Shown piece after piece: positions 1 to 10,045 of a stretch of 64,000 nucleotides of DNA (position 1 is the first letter of the stretch; every line of letters starts with the position of its first letter). The notes beneath the pieces were generated by a model that saw only the letters and a program-made list of their open reading frames with translations, had not been told where the DNA came from and made no database searches. This stretch comes from Diacronema lutheri (Eukaryota; Haptophyta; Pavlovophyceae; Pavlovales; Pavlovaceae): the NCBI GenBank assembly GCA_019448385.1, contig JAGTXO010000001.1:2976001-3040000 (forward strand), written 5' to 3'. A program made the translations under genes and the position numbers.

Positions 1-229
1 CGGTGAGGAAGGCAACCGGACACGCGCGCAGCCGCGCAGCGGCCTCGCGCGGCGCGACCCGCGATACCGCGCGCGCCTCGCTGTGCACGCCGTCCGCAAA
101 GCCCTGCATCGTCTGGAGGCGCGTCTCAAGCTCGTACTTCCAGCTCTTGAGCAGCCTGCTCACCTGCACGCCCAACTCGCTCTTCGTCGCGCCGTCGATC
201 GCCAAGCGCCTACCCCCGTCCTCCGCCAT
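1..229 (-). CDS. 5' end of an unknown gene (partial)
   Basis: A minus-strand reading frame starts at ATG 229 (MAEDGGRRLAIDGATKSELG...) and reads about 54 codons to a good GT donor near base 67. The rest of the gene lies left of the window. The peptide is hydrophilic, with a Lys-Ser-Trp-Lys-Tyr stretch and a likely short amphipathic helix. I do not recognise a family. It lies on the same strand as, and downstream of, the peroxiredoxin, so the 312 bases between them must hold that gene's 3'UTR and this gene's promoter. The codon pattern and the lack of stops suggest a real exon, but the short length keeps this tentative. Confidence 0.4.
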   Translation of the reverse strand, partial: MAEDGGRRLAIDGATKSELGVQVSRLLKSWKYELETRLQTMQGFADGVHSEARAVSRVAPREAAARLRACPVAFLT

Positions 230-394
230 CTTTCGAACAGAGCGGGGGAAAATTAAAAGTCTCTGTCTGTCAAGACGACTATCCCCCAGTCATCAAGGTG
301 AAAAGGAGGCCGCCGCCGGTCCGCCTCGCGCGCATTTCGCCCCTTCCGCGCCCCTACCAGGCGCCGGCCGCCGCGCTGGTGCTGCGCGGTAGCC

Positions 395-460
395 GGCTGA
401 GCGTCGGCGCGCCCGACTGCCCGAGAAAAGGGCTCTGGTCAGGCGCGCGTCATGTACTGG
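395..460 (-). promoter_or_regulatory. Candidate SECIS element in the peroxiredoxin 3'UTR
   Basis: About 90 bases after the peroxiredoxin stop, the minus strand holds ATGA (453-450) followed by an 11-bp helix. Its 5' arm is 448-438, its 3' arm 417-407, with one T.G wobble. The apical loop is 20 nt, and a GA (405-404) sits just below the 3' arm. This matches the eukaryotic SECIS plan of an AUGA/GA quartet under a long helix with an apical loop. A 4-bp mini-stem (GCCC/GGGC) in the loop would make it a form II element. Two weak points: the loop offers CC/CA where AA is usual, and the GA is flanked by C on both sides. The position, 3' of a gene with an in-frame TGA, is what makes it convincing. 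Confidence 0.5.
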
Positions 461-541
461 CGAGGGCGGGGATGGTGGGCGCAGGCGGCGCGGCGGCCGG
501 CGCGTGCGGCGCGCGCGGTGCACGCGAGCCTTCGTCGCGCG

Positions 542-1334
542 CTACTTTGCGTACGAGAGCATGCTTGCGACCATCGTCTTGACAAGCTCCTCCTCCGAGC
601 CGCCCGCCGGGTCGTCAGGCGCCTCGGAGACCTCGACCCCCGTGACGACGCCGCGGTCGACGAAGAGCGCAAAGCGCTTGCAGCGCAGGTTGCCGAGCAC
701 GGACATCGGCCCCGGGTGCGTCATCTCCATCTGCGCCCGCGCCGCGCCCGCGCCGGCGCAAGCGCGCGCGGCGCACCGATCGCGTCGGCGCGACACGACT
801 CGGCCGGGCGCGCCGAGCGCGAGCGAGCGCGCGCACGCACCTTGAGCGCCTTCGTGAGCTCGCAGCGCGTGTCGGCGAGGAAGGTGATCATCGAGCCGAC
901 GACGCCCTGATCCTTCGCCCACGCCTCCATCACTGCGCCGTCGTTGACGCAGTACACAATCACCTCGTCGATCCCCTTCGCCTTGAGCGCTGCCTGCGCC
1001 GCAAGGTAGCCGGGGACCTGCTGCGTCGATCATGTCGGCGTGTACGCGCCCGGCAGGCCGATCACGATCGCCTTTTTGGAGGCGAGGCGCTTGGCCATGT
1101 CGACCTGCGGGCGGTGGCGGGATCGGACAGACCGCGCCAGCGCGGAACGCCCGTCAGCGCGGGCGCGGACGGGCGCGGCGCGCGGCGCGGCTGGCGGCGC
1201 GCCTTGGTGGGCGGGAAGCCCTGGTCGATCTCGATGGCCGGAAACTTGTCGCCAACCGCGATGAAGCGCGCCGCCGACGAGCGGAAGCCGCGCGTGCAGG
1301 CGCCGCGCGCGGCGGGCAAAAGCGTGCGGAGCAT
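542..1334 (-). CDS. Prx5/PrxII-type peroxiredoxin with in-frame TGA (probable selenocysteine)
   Basis: Three exons (1334-1203, 1104-841, 730-542) give 194 codons. Family landmarks are present: VGDKFPAIEID near the N-terminus, GAYTPT just before the active site, PGYL, IVYCVNDGAVMEAWAK and a C-terminal SYAK. These mark an atypical 2-Cys/1-Cys Prx5 (type II) thiol peroxidase that reduces H2O2 and alkyl hydroperoxides. In this family the peroxidatic Cys follows the Thr of G-A-[FY]-T-P-T. Here that codon is TGA (1032-1030, residue 69), and the frame stays open with good family similarity on both sides, which points to selenocysteine rather than a stop. The N-terminus (MLRTLLPAARGACTRGFRSS) looks like a mitochondrial presequence. 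Intron 1 has a GC donor (AAG|GC); intron 2 is GT-AG. A SECIS-like hairpin follows. The gene is divergent from TRM1, with 133 bp between. A pseudogene or a base error is the alternative. Confidence 0.8.
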
Positions 1335-1467
1335 TCTACTTCGCGTCTGCCTTTTTTTTGAGGAGCAAACGCGAGTTGCGATTTGCGACGTTCGAAAGGA
1401 CGACCACGCGGCCCGCCTCCTATCGGCCGGGATTCTGCGCTCGGCGCGCCGCCTGACGCTGCCTCGC
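1335..1467. promoter_or_regulatory. Shared upstream region of peroxiredoxin and TRM1
   Basis: 133 bp separate the two divergent start codons, so both promoters and 5'UTRs must lie here or overlap the neighbouring coding sequence. A short T-run (1351-1359) is the only AT-rich patch. I see no clear TATA box. Confidence 0.4.
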
Positions 1468-4037
1468 ATGGCGACGGCGGCCCGCGCGGCGAACGAGGCG
1501 ACATCGACCGCTGCCGCCGCAGCCGCCGCGCCGCCCGAGCTCGCCGCGCCGATCACCGTCACCGAGGGCTGCGCGACGCTCTACTTCGCGTCGCGCAAGG
1601 ACGTCTTCTACAACTACGTGCAGTGCACCAACCGCGACGTGTCGATGATCATGACCAAGGTGTTCGCGGAGATACGCGCACTCGAGGCGGCCGACAAGGG
1701 TACGCGACGTCGCGCGCCGCCCACGCTGACCGCAGCGCGCGCGCGCGGCCGCGCTCACACCCGACGGTCGCGCGCGCGCCGCTCGTGCGCCGCGCGGATG
1801 GCGCGCGCTCGGCGCGCAGCGGCCAAGCGCAGGGCGTCGGCCGACGCGAGCGCGTTGGGTGCGCACACCGCCACCGCCGCCGCCGCCGAGCCGCCGCCGC
1901 CCGCGACCGGCGCGGCCATCGGCACAGCGATCACGAGCGAGCCGCGCGCGGCCGACCTCATCTCAAGCTTTGGCGTCGGCGCAGTCGGCGCGCACGGCGC
2001 GCTGGCAGAGGTCGGCACTGACGGCGACGGCGCAGAGGGCGAAGGGCAGGACGGCGGCGACGAGGGCTGCGGGCCCGACGGCCATCGTGGCACCGCGATG
2101 GCGGACGGCGCGCTCGACTGCGCGGGCGCGCACGCTCCGCCGAGCGGCGAGGCGGCGCCATTGCGCGTCTTCGATGCGCTCTCCGCCTCGGGTGAGCGTG
2201 CGACTCGCCCTCTCGCCGCGCGTCGCGCTCCAAGCGCCTTTCGCGCCCGTCGCGCCCGTCGCGCGCGTCGCGCGCGCGCGCCCGCGCGCCCACGGGCGCG
2301 CGCCGCCGCCCGGCGCGTTGCACGGGCGCGCGCGCGCCCGCAGGTCTGCGCGCGCTGCGCTACGCGCTCGAGGTGCCCGAGGTGGGCTTTGTCCTTGCCA
2401 ACGACGTGTCGCAGGCGGCGGTCGAGTCTATCCGCACCAACGCCGCGCGCAACGGCGCGCACGCCGCGTCGGTGATCTCGCCGCAGCTGGGCGATGCGGC
2501 GCTCGTGTGCTACGAGCACCGCACGCCGCACAGCCGCCGCTTCGACGTGCTCGACCTTGATCCGTACGGCACGGCCGCGCCCTTCTTGGACGGGGCGGTG
2601 CAGGCGGTCTCGGAGGGCGGGCTGCTCGCCGTCACGTGCACCGACATGGGCGTGCTGTGCGGCAACCACGGGGAGGCGTGCTACGCCAAGTACGGCGCGT
2701 ACCCGCTGCGCGGCAAGCACTGCCACGAGATGGCGCTCCGCATCCTGCTCGGCTCGATCGACGCGCACGCGGCGCGGTATAAGCGGCACATCGTGCCCCT
2801 CCTCTCCCTCTCCGTCGATTTTTACGTGCGCGTCTTCGTGCGCGTGTTCACGTCGGCCGCGGCGGTGAAGCGCGCCGCGTCCAAGCGCGCGTGGCTCTAC
2901 CAGTGCCAGGGCTGCGAGGCTTACCATCTGCAGCGGTGCGGCAAGGTGCACGTCGGCTCGGGGCGCGGCGCCGGACCGTCGCGCGCCGCGCCGCCCGCAG
3001 TCGCGGGCGCGGGCGCCGCCGCGCAGCCCAGCGGTCTCAAGTACGCGCCGGGCTCCGCGCCGCCCCTCGACCAGCGATGTGTGCACTGCGGCCGTTACAT
3101 GCACGTCGGCGGGCCGCTCTGGGCGGAGCCGATGCACGACACGCGCGTGGTGCGCCGCGCGCTCGCGCATTTGGCGGCGGGTACGCCCGCGCCCGCCGCC
3201 GAGCAGCTCGGCGCGACCGCGCCGCTCGCGCCGCCGCCGCCACCGCACGCGGCGGGCGCGGCGGGCGCGGGCGTGCCCGCCGCCGAGCAGATCGGCGCGG
3301 CGGCGGCGGCGGCGGCGATCGCGGCGGCCGAGGCGGAGGCGGTGTCGCGCGGCGCGGCGGCGATGGCGGCGGACGCGGCGGCCGCCGGCAGCTTTGTGCC
3401 GTCGCACGCCGCGCTCGGCCACCTCCCACCGCCGCCGGCGGCCGCCGCGCCGTGGGCGGCGCACCGCAAGCTCCTAGGTCTGCTGACGACCGTTACGGAG
3501 GAGTTGCACGATGCGCCGTTATACATCGACCTGGGTGGATTGTCAAGCGTGCTGCGCTGCAGGCAGCCACCGCTCAATCGCTTCCTCTCCGCGCTCATCC
3601 AGCGCGGCCACCGCGTGTCGCGCACGCACGCGTCCGCGTCGGGCATCAAGACGGACGCGCCGTGGTCTGACATCTGGGACGTGCTGCGTTGCTGGGTGGC
3701 GCAGAACCCGGTCAAGGCGGGCGCGTCGGAGACGGCGCCCGGCTCGGCCATCCTCTTGCGCCCACCCTCCTTCCAAGCCGACCTGCGCGCGACCGAAGCC
3801 GCCGGCCGCGCGCTCGGGCGCGGCGATGGGGTACGCCGCTTCCCGGCGAATCCGGCAGAGAATTGGGGTCCGGGCACGCGCGCGACAGCGCACCTCGCCG
3901 CCAAGCGGCCGGCGAGCAGCGCGGCCGCCGGCGCGCCGGGCGCCGCCGACGCCGACGCGGCGGACGACGAGGCCGACGAGGTCGACGCGCGCGCGGCCAA
4001 GCGCGCGCGCAACCAGAACCGGTACGTGAACAAGCGC

Positions 4038-4072
<35 letters not shown>

Positions 4073-4370
4073 AGGAGCGGCGGGAGCGGCGGCGGACGGC
4101 GCGGCCTGCGCAACGGACGCGCACTTCGGCGCTGCTGGCGACGGCGCGCGAGCGCGCGACGCGCGCGCGGCCTTCGCGGCTGCGGCGGGCGGCGACGGCG
4201 GGAGCACCGCGGCGACGGCCGAGCGGCACGCGCAGCCGGGCGAGCATGGTGGCGCGCTCGACGGTGCAGAGGGCGGCGGCGCGCAGCACGCGACCGGCGG
4301 CGGCGGCGGCGCGGAGACGCCCGGTGGCGGTGCAACTGTGAGCCAGAGTGGGCCCGGGGGTGGCCATTGA
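1468..4370 (+). CDS. TRM1: tRNA (guanine-26-N2)-dimethyltransferase
   Basis: Trm1 makes m2,2G26 in cytosolic and mitochondrial tRNAs from S-adenosylmethionine. Proposed exons are 1468-1699, 1820-2191 and 2344-4370 (876 aa). Exon 1 carries VTEGCATLYF and VFYNYVQCTNRDVSM, matching the Trm1 start (FYNP..NRDLS). The second junction restores LRVFDALSASG-LRALRYALEV, the SAM-binding core. DVLDLDPYGT is the family's catalytic DPYGT segment. LYQCQGCEAYHLQRC plus RCVHCGRYM give the Cys pairs of the zinc-binding part. Further C-terminal Trm1 similarity runs through PLYIDLGGLSSVL and GIKTDAPW. The end is an Ala/Gly-rich tail of about 180 residues with poly-Ala runs, unlike yeast or human Trm1 and typical of this genome's low-complexity additions. 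The ATG at 1468 gives an N-terminus rich in Ala; the first intron acceptor is the least certain border. Confidence 0.9.
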
Positions 4371-4543
4371 GAGGACTTTGGCTCGAGCCGCGACCAGTCC
4401 GAGCCTCCGAGGCGGACGGATCCCAGTGACGGTCACCGGTCATGTGCAATGATGATTATTGCGTCACAACATCACCAACGATGGAGGCGACGAGGTGGAG
4501 TCAGTGAGCCCTGGAAGCATCAAGCACTGCTCCGCGCCGGGAG
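4371..4543. other. Intergenic spacer, TRM1 to START gene
   Basis: 173 bp between two co-directional genes. It holds a less GC-rich patch (about 4430-4480) that could be promoter sequence. No repeat or RNA gene was seen. Confidence 0.4.
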
Positions 4544-7313
4544 ATGGCCGCGCAGCGCGGAGTCGCGGTGGATACTCGCGTGCAGGACTCGGATTTTGAC
4601 GACTGCGATGCGCTGCTCGAAGGGCGCATGGGCGACGGCTGGCAGCTCTTCTTCCAGACGGCCAACGTGCAGGCGAGCGCCGCCTTGCGCCGCGCCGCGC
4701 CGCGCGACATTGCTCCGCGCGCGCACGCGTGCGCGCGCGCACAGCCTGCGGCGCTCACGTCGCGCGTGCGCGGGCACGCGACCTCCGCGCGCATGCCTTC
4801 GTCGTCGCGCAGATCCGGCGGCGCGTGACGGAGGGCTCGTCGCTGACCGAGTTTCGTCTCGACGGCGTCATCCCGTTCCCGTGCGGCCTCTTCTTCGAGA
4901 TGCTCACGTGCATCGAGTACCGGCGCGTGTACGACAAGTTCACCGCCGAGATTCGGCGCATTCCCAACGTGTTTGCCGACGCCGAGTCTGACGTGCTCTA
5001 CTGGAGGCTCAAGCTGCCGCTCCTCGCTGAGCGTGACTACGTCTTCCTCAGGCGCATCGTCTACGAGCCAAAGGCGCACGTACGCGCGGCACGAGCTGGA
5101 TTGGACGCGCGCGCGCGCGCGCGCGAAATGGGAGGGAGGCGAGGACGTGCGCGCGCACGCGCACGCTCGGCTGCGCTCGCGCGCAGCTTCGCTGCAGAGC
5201 CGTAGCACGTAGCGCAGCACGTGACAATGCCCGCCCGGCGCACCGCCCGGCGCGTCCGGCTCCGCGCTTTGCGCAGGCGTACCGCATCGTTTCGCTCTCC
5301 GCACCGTACGGTGCCGGACTGCGCGTGCAGCCCGCACGCGACGGCGTTGTGCGCGTCGAGCAGTACGCGAGCAAGGCGGTGTTGCGCCCGCGCGGCGCCG
5401 AGTCGTGTGAGTACCACTTGCTCGCGTGCCAGGACCTCAAGGGCAACGTGCCGTCGATGGTGATCGACTTCTTTGCGAGCAAGGGCCTCGCCACGATGGT
5501 GGGTGGGCACGCGCGCGCGTGCGCAAATTTCGTCGCGTGGAAGGCGGCCTTCCGCGGCGAGGTGACGCCGCCAAAGGTCGGGCGGTATAGGGGCGTGGAC
5601 GCGCACGTGGACGATGGCGACGAGCAGCTCGACGATGACGAGCACGCGCGCGCGCGCGCCGATGGCCAGGGCGAGGCGAGCGCGACGACGGCGGGCGCGG
5701 CCGGCCAGCTGGCTGTCGGAACGCGCGCGCACGCGGGCGCGGCAGGCGCGGCCACAGCGTTGCCGTGCTCGGCGACGGCCGCGCACACGGCGCCGCCGCC
5801 GGGCGCGTGCGCGCTCGGCCCCGCGCCCTCCGCGCCGACCGCGCACCACGCGCGCGGCGCGGCTGCTTCGAGCGACGCGGCGGGCGGCGCGCACGGACAC
5901 GCGGACAGCTCGCTCGACGTGGCCTTGGGTGCGCGCGGCGGCATCAGCGGCCACCGGCTCGCCACGGTGCTCGCGCGCGCGCGCTCCAAGCTGGCGGACT
6001 CGCTCAGGCCGTCGGACGAGGCCTCCGCCTTCCGAGCCGCGCTCCGGTCGGCACTGCGCGGCGACGGTGGCGTGGGCGGCGCGGGCGCGCCCCGCTTCGG
6101 CGGCGCGCAGGCGGCGGCGCTCGTCGCGAAGCTCAAGGACGGTGTCGCGAGCGTCGATGCGCAGATGGCGGCGGCGCTCGCGCGCGGCGCTGACGGGCTC
6201 GGCGCTGTGTCTGCGCAGAGCGCGAGCACGGTGACCGCGGATTACCTCGATTTTGCGCGGGGCGCGCCGATGCGCCTCGTCGCCATTGGAGGCGGAGGCG
6301 GAGGCGGAGGCGGCGGCGGAGGCGGCGGCGGAGGCGGAGGCGGAGGCGGAGGCGGCAGTGGCGGCGGTGGCGGTGGCGGCGGGTATGGCGGGTATGGCGG
6401 TGGCGGATGTGGCGGTGGCGGCGGGGCTGCGGGCTGCGCGCCCGGTGCGCTCTCGCTCATAGACGCATCTCAACCAAGCCGCGGCGCGCAACGGCCAGCG
6501 TCGGTCGTAAGCTCGCTCGACCAGCTGCGAATCGGCGCGCCCTATCGCACGGCGCGCGGCAACATGGTGCAGCGCACAGGCCTGACGCGCGCGATGCTCG
6601 CCGGCACGATCGAACTCCTCGTCGTGCCGCGCGCCGACACGGCGCCCGAGCCGCCCGGAGGCTTCGACACTTCGACGCTCCCGCCGCTGCCCACGCCGTC
6701 GCACTCGGCGGGCGGGCCGGCGGTGCCGAGCGAGAGCGCCTCCGTCTCGACGGAGCCAAGCGAGCCGCCCACCGCGCCGGTCGGCGCCGGCACGATGGGC
6801 GGCACGATGGCGGGCGCGGCGGCCGGCGCGGCGCACGCGCGGACGAGCCGTGCGCTGCAGCGCGCGAGGCGCGCGATGGGCACGGCGCTCGGCGCGCGCA
6901 GGCCGCCGCCGATGTCCTCGCCGGCCGAGCACGTGCCCTTGCCGCCGCCCGAGCCGCTCGACGCGCAGCTCGAGGCCCTTGAGCAATCCATCCGTCGCGC
7001 CGAGCATTACTTTCAAAAGAGGCTGCATGCCGAGCGTTGCGCCGCGGCTGAGTTTGAGGCGCGGTACGCGCGGATGGGCGCGGCGGAGGGCAGGATGCTC
7101 GACGTCGAAGAGCAGCTCGTGACGCTTGGCCACGTCGGCCTGCCCGCCGCGCGCGAGCTGCTCGCCCTTGCCGAGACGGTCGGCGCGCAGCTGAGCGCCG
7201 AGCGCGGGCCAATGCAGGGGCGGATCGCGCAGTCGTTTGGCGGCGGGCTGATGCCGAGGCAGGGGCCGCAGCTGACCGTCGCCGAGCGGCTCGCGCTCAA
7301 GCTTGGCATCTGA
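4544..7313 (+). CDS. START-domain lipid-binding protein with Gly-rich and coiled-coil tail
   Basis: Exons 4544-4672, 4813-5079 and 5277-7313 give about 810 aa. Residues 1-220 or so read as a START/StAR-related domain: GDGWQLFFQTAN, FRLDGVIPFPCGLFFEML, EYRRVYDKFTAEIRRI, VLYWRLKLPLLAERDYVFLR, YRIVSLSAPYGAGLRVQ and VIDFFASKGLATMV. Such domains bind a single phospholipid or sterol and act in lipid transfer or sensing. The rest is low complexity, with a long (Gly)n run encoded at 6288-6365, then a Pro/Ser segment and a C-terminal helical region (LEALEQSIRRAEHYFQKRL onward) that could be a coiled coil. The first intron uses either a GC donor after CAG or a GT donor two codons earlier; both keep the frame. 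I cannot tell the ligand from sequence. No transmembrane segment was seen. Confidence 0.75.
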
Positions 7314-7469
7314 CGCGAGGATGCAGGGCGACTCACTGTCCGTGGTTCTGACTTCTGAGTGGCCCAAAGTCGCTGGGCCAACTTCCGTTCCAACGCTCCG
7401 GCCTGCCTTTTTGCTCACGAAGTCCCCTCTCCCTCCTCGGAAGGCAGGGCGGGCGCATCTGCGGTGGAG

Positions 7470-8192
7470 ATGTGCGTGAAGGACATCGACCAGATCTTCC
7501 CGCGTGAGTACGTGGTTGCGTACTCGCTCAACTATGCGGTCTTCATAGCTTCGGTCGTCGGGCTCGTCGGCATTGGCTTCCCGCTCGCGATCGTCGCGTC
7601 AACGCCTGGCACTGTACTCGCGTTCATCGCCGCCATGTGCACGATGCTCGGATCGTCCGTGCTGATGTGCTGCGGGCCGCAGGAGCGCGGGATGCATGGC
7701 AAGTGCCAGATCACCGCCGCCGCCTTCTTCAACGCTCTCGCCGCGCTGCTCCACTTCATTGCGGTCTGGCTGATCATCTGGGCATGGGATCAGGTCTCGA
7801 AGGCGCTCGGCTTGGCGACGTGCGAAACGGGCGTGCCCGACGCTGAGTGCGAGGCGGCGATCGGGGCCCTCGCGTCAACCCTCGGCGGGCTGCTGTGGAC
7901 CACGTGGCTCTTCGTGCTCTTCTGCACTGTGCTCGAGCTCTACGCCGTCCGTGTGCTCCTGCTCGCGCGTCGTGCGATGGAGGTGGCGGTCGTGCAGCAC
8001 AGGCAGGGCGCGCAGCAACCGCCGTCTGTCGAGGCCTTCCCCGTCGTCGCCTCGAGCGTCGTGGCGAGCGCCGCACCGCCCCCCACCTACTCGCAGCGTG
8101 ACGCGCCGCAACAGGCGCCCGGCGTCGAGATGGGCGCGGCGCCGGGGTACGCAGAGCAGCGGCCCCCGCCGCGGCCTTTCACACCGGTGTAA
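7470..8192 (+). CDS. Four-transmembrane protein with C-terminal PPxY motif
   Basis: Single exon, 240 aa. Four hydrophobic segments are clear: AVFIASVVGLVGIGFPLAIV, TVLAFIAAMCTMLGSSVLM, ALAALLHFIAVWLIIWAW and LGGLLWTTWLFVLFCTVLEL. The topology resembles tetraspan/MARVEL-like proteins. A loop between TM3 and TM4 holds two Cys (LATCETGVPDAECEAAIG) that could form a disulfide. The soluble C-terminus is Pro/Ala/Gln-rich and contains PPPTY, a PPxY motif of the kind bound by WW domains of NEDD4-type ubiquitin ligases. No family assigned. The ATG at 7470 was chosen as the first good start before TM1. Confidence 0.7.
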   Translation: MCVKDIDQIFPREYVVAYSLNYAVFIASVVGLVGIGFPLAIVASTPGTVLAFIAAMCTMLGSSVLMCCGPQERGMHGKCQITAAAFFNALAALLHFIAVWLIIWAWDQVSKALGLATCETGVPDAECEAAIGALASTLGGLLWTTWLFVLFCTVLELYAVRVLLLARRAMEVAVVQHRQGAQQPPSVEAFPVVASSVVASAAPPPTYSQRDAPQQAPGVEMGAAPGYAEQRPPPRPFTPV

Positions 8193-8560
8193 GCGGCGAA
8201 CTCACCACGCCAAAGGCGCCCGCGCGGGCCCCTTACGGCCTGCGGGGCGCATGACGTGCGCACGGCGGTGGGGCTTTGCCGCTGTGCACGACGCGGTGAC
8301 GCCAGGCCCAGCGGCGATGAGGCGCGGTGAAACGGTGTCAGCGTGCGGCCCGCAAGACACGCCTGGTTCCATGGACACGCGCCTCGCCGTCGCTCCGCCT
8401 CCTCCGCTCCCTGCCCAGGATTCTTGAGCTCCCGGAGTGTCCAGCCTTTTCTTTTCGGCCGCCATGCTGATGCAAACGGCCACCCAATCGCCGCGCGGCA
8501 CGGAAATCTCGAGAGATCTGTGGGAGGATCTGCCCCGGTCCCGCACGCGCACGGCACGAC
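8193..8560 (+). other. Upstream region of the desaturase with an overlapping uORF
   Basis: 368 bp without a main gene. A 37-codon ORF starts at ATG 8464 (MLMQTATQSPRGTEIS...) and stops at 8575-8577, so it overlaps the desaturase start codon at 8561 in another frame. If transcribed, it could damp translation of the desaturase. A T-rich patch (8445-8458) may be promoter sequence. No repeat or RNA gene was seen. Confidence 0.35.
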
Positions 8561-10045
8561 ATGGGCGGCGGTGGTGACGCTGGCGCGCAGCACGTGGCGC
8601 GTGCGGACCCGGCGCTCGCGGAGATTCAGCGCAACGATTGCAAGTCGGTCTTCGTCGTGCTCTACGGCAAGCGCGTCGACGTGACGCGCTTCCAAAAGAC
8701 GCACCCGGGCGGTTCCAAGGTGTTCCGCATCTTCCAGGACCGCGACGCGACGGAGCAGTTTGAGAGCTACCACTCGGCGCGTGCGATCAAGATGATGGAG
8801 GGCTTTTTGAAGAAGTCGGAGGACGCGCCCGCCGCGACGCCGCTCCCATCGCGCTCTGAGATGGGCAAGGACTTCAAGGCGATGATCGACAAGCACCGCG
8901 CCGCCGGGCTCTACGACCCGTGCCCGCTCGACGAGCTCTTCAAGCTGACGATCGTGCTCGCGCCCATCTTCGCGGGGCTCTATCTGGTCAAGAGCGGCCT
9001 CTCGCCCCTCTGCGGCGCGCTGCTCACCGCCTTTGGCTTCTACCTCGACGGCTGGCTCGCGCACGACTACCTGCACCACTCGGTCTTCAAGGGCAGCGTC
9101 GCGCAGACGGTCACGTGGAACAACGTGATGGGGTACGTGCTCGGCTTCGTGCAGGGCTACGACGTGGGCTGGTGGCGCGCGCGGCACAACACCCACCACG
9201 TCTGCACCAACGAGGACGGCTCCGACCCGGACATCAAAACGGCACCGGTGCTCGTGTACGTGCGCGGCACGCCCAAGATCGCGCAGGCGCTCAACCGCTT
9301 CCAACGGTACCAGCAGTACTACTACGTGCCCGTGATGGTGATCCTCGACATGTACTGGCGCCTTGAGAGCCTCGCGTACGTCGCGATGCGCCTGCCCGCG
9401 ATGATGCCGCAGGCGCTGGCGCTCGGCGCGCACTACGCGATCATCGCCTGGGCCTTCTACGGACAGGCGCGCGCGCTGCTGCTCATGACGCTGGTGCGCG
9501 GCTTCCTCACGGGGATCGTCGTGTTCGCCACGCATTACGGCGAGGACATCCTCGACGCCGCGGACGTGCGCGGCATGACGCTCGTCGAGCAGACGGCGAA
9601 GACATCGCGCAACATCACCGGCGGGTGGCTCGTCAACGTGCTCACCGGCTTCATCTCGCTGCAGACGGAGCACCACCTCTTCCCGATGATGCCCACCGGA
9701 CACCTCATGACCGTGCGCGCCGCCAGCGTCTGCGTCGCCAGCGCGCCGGGAGCAGCCCCCCCCCCCCCCCCCCCCCACACACACACGCACGCACACACAC
9801 TCACACACACTCACACACACACATACACACATACACACGCCGCGCATCGCGCACCGCGCGGCGTGTGTGCACGCGTGCGTCTCTCACCGCTGGACGGCTG
9901 CGCGTGCCTTGGCCCCTCGTGCGCGCAGATCCAGCCGGACGTGCGCGCCTTCTTCAAAAAGCACGGGCTCGAGTACCGCGAGGGCAACTTGGTCGAGTGC
10001 GTCAAGCAGAACATCAAGGCGCTCGCCTTTGAGCACCTCCTTTGA
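8561..10045 (+). CDS. Cytochrome b5-fused front-end fatty acid desaturase
   Basis: Exons 8561-9712 and 9929-10045 give 422 aa. The N-terminus is a cytochrome b5 domain with the haem motif HPGG (residues 48-51). The membrane desaturase domain follows, with three histidine boxes: HDYLHH (168-173), HNTHH (209-213) and QTEHH (368-372). Gln replacing the first His of box 3 is the mark of front-end desaturases (delta-4/5/6/8), which insert a double bond between an existing one and the carboxyl end during long-chain polyunsaturated fatty acid synthesis in the ER. Hydrophobic stretches flank the boxes. Regiospecificity cannot be read from sequence. The splice joins PTGHLMT to IQPDVRAFFKKHGL, as in the family. 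The intron holds a C-run and a CA microsatellite. The 3' end faces the CaaX repeat gene. Confidence 0.93.
   Translation: MGGGGDAGAQHVARADPALAEIQRNDCKSVFVVLYGKRVDVTRFQKTHPGGSKVFRIFQDRDATEQFESYHSARAIKMMEGFLKKSEDAPAATPLPSRSEMGKDFKAMIDKHRAAGLYDPCPLDELFKLTIVLAPIFAGLYLVKSGLSPLCGALLTAFGFYLDGWLAHDYLHHSVFKGSVAQTVTWNNVMGYVLGFVQGYDVGWWRARHNTHHVCTNEDGSDPDIKTAPVLVYVRGTPKIAQALNRFQRYQQYYYVPVMVILDMYWRLESLAYVAMRLPAMMPQALALGAHYAIIAWAFYGQARALLLMTLVRGFLTGIVVFATHYGEDILDAADVRGMTLVEQTAKTSRNITGGWLVNVLTGFISLQTEHHLFPMMPTGHLMTVRAASVCVASAPGAAPPPPPPHTHTHAHTLTHTHTHTYTHTHAAHRAPRGVCARVRLSPLDGCACLGPSCAQIQPDVRAFFKKHGLEYREGNLVECVKQNIKALAFEHLL
9755..9838 (+). repeat. Poly-C plus (CA)n microsatellite in the desaturase intron
   Basis: About 20 consecutive C are followed by an imperfect (CA)n run with G and T interruptions, all inside the 216-bp intron. 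The pyrimidine-rich tract lies well upstream of the acceptor. Confidence 0.9.

Noticed and set aside
1030-1032. TGA in the peroxiredoxin taken as a disabling stop (pseudogene)
   Set aside because: It falls exactly on the peroxidatic Cys codon, the rest of the gene is intact, and a SECIS-like hairpin follows. Not fully excluded without reads.
4673-4812. GC donor in the first START-gene intron
   Set aside because: A GT donor two codons upstream also keeps the frame, so this intron is not counted as GC-AG.
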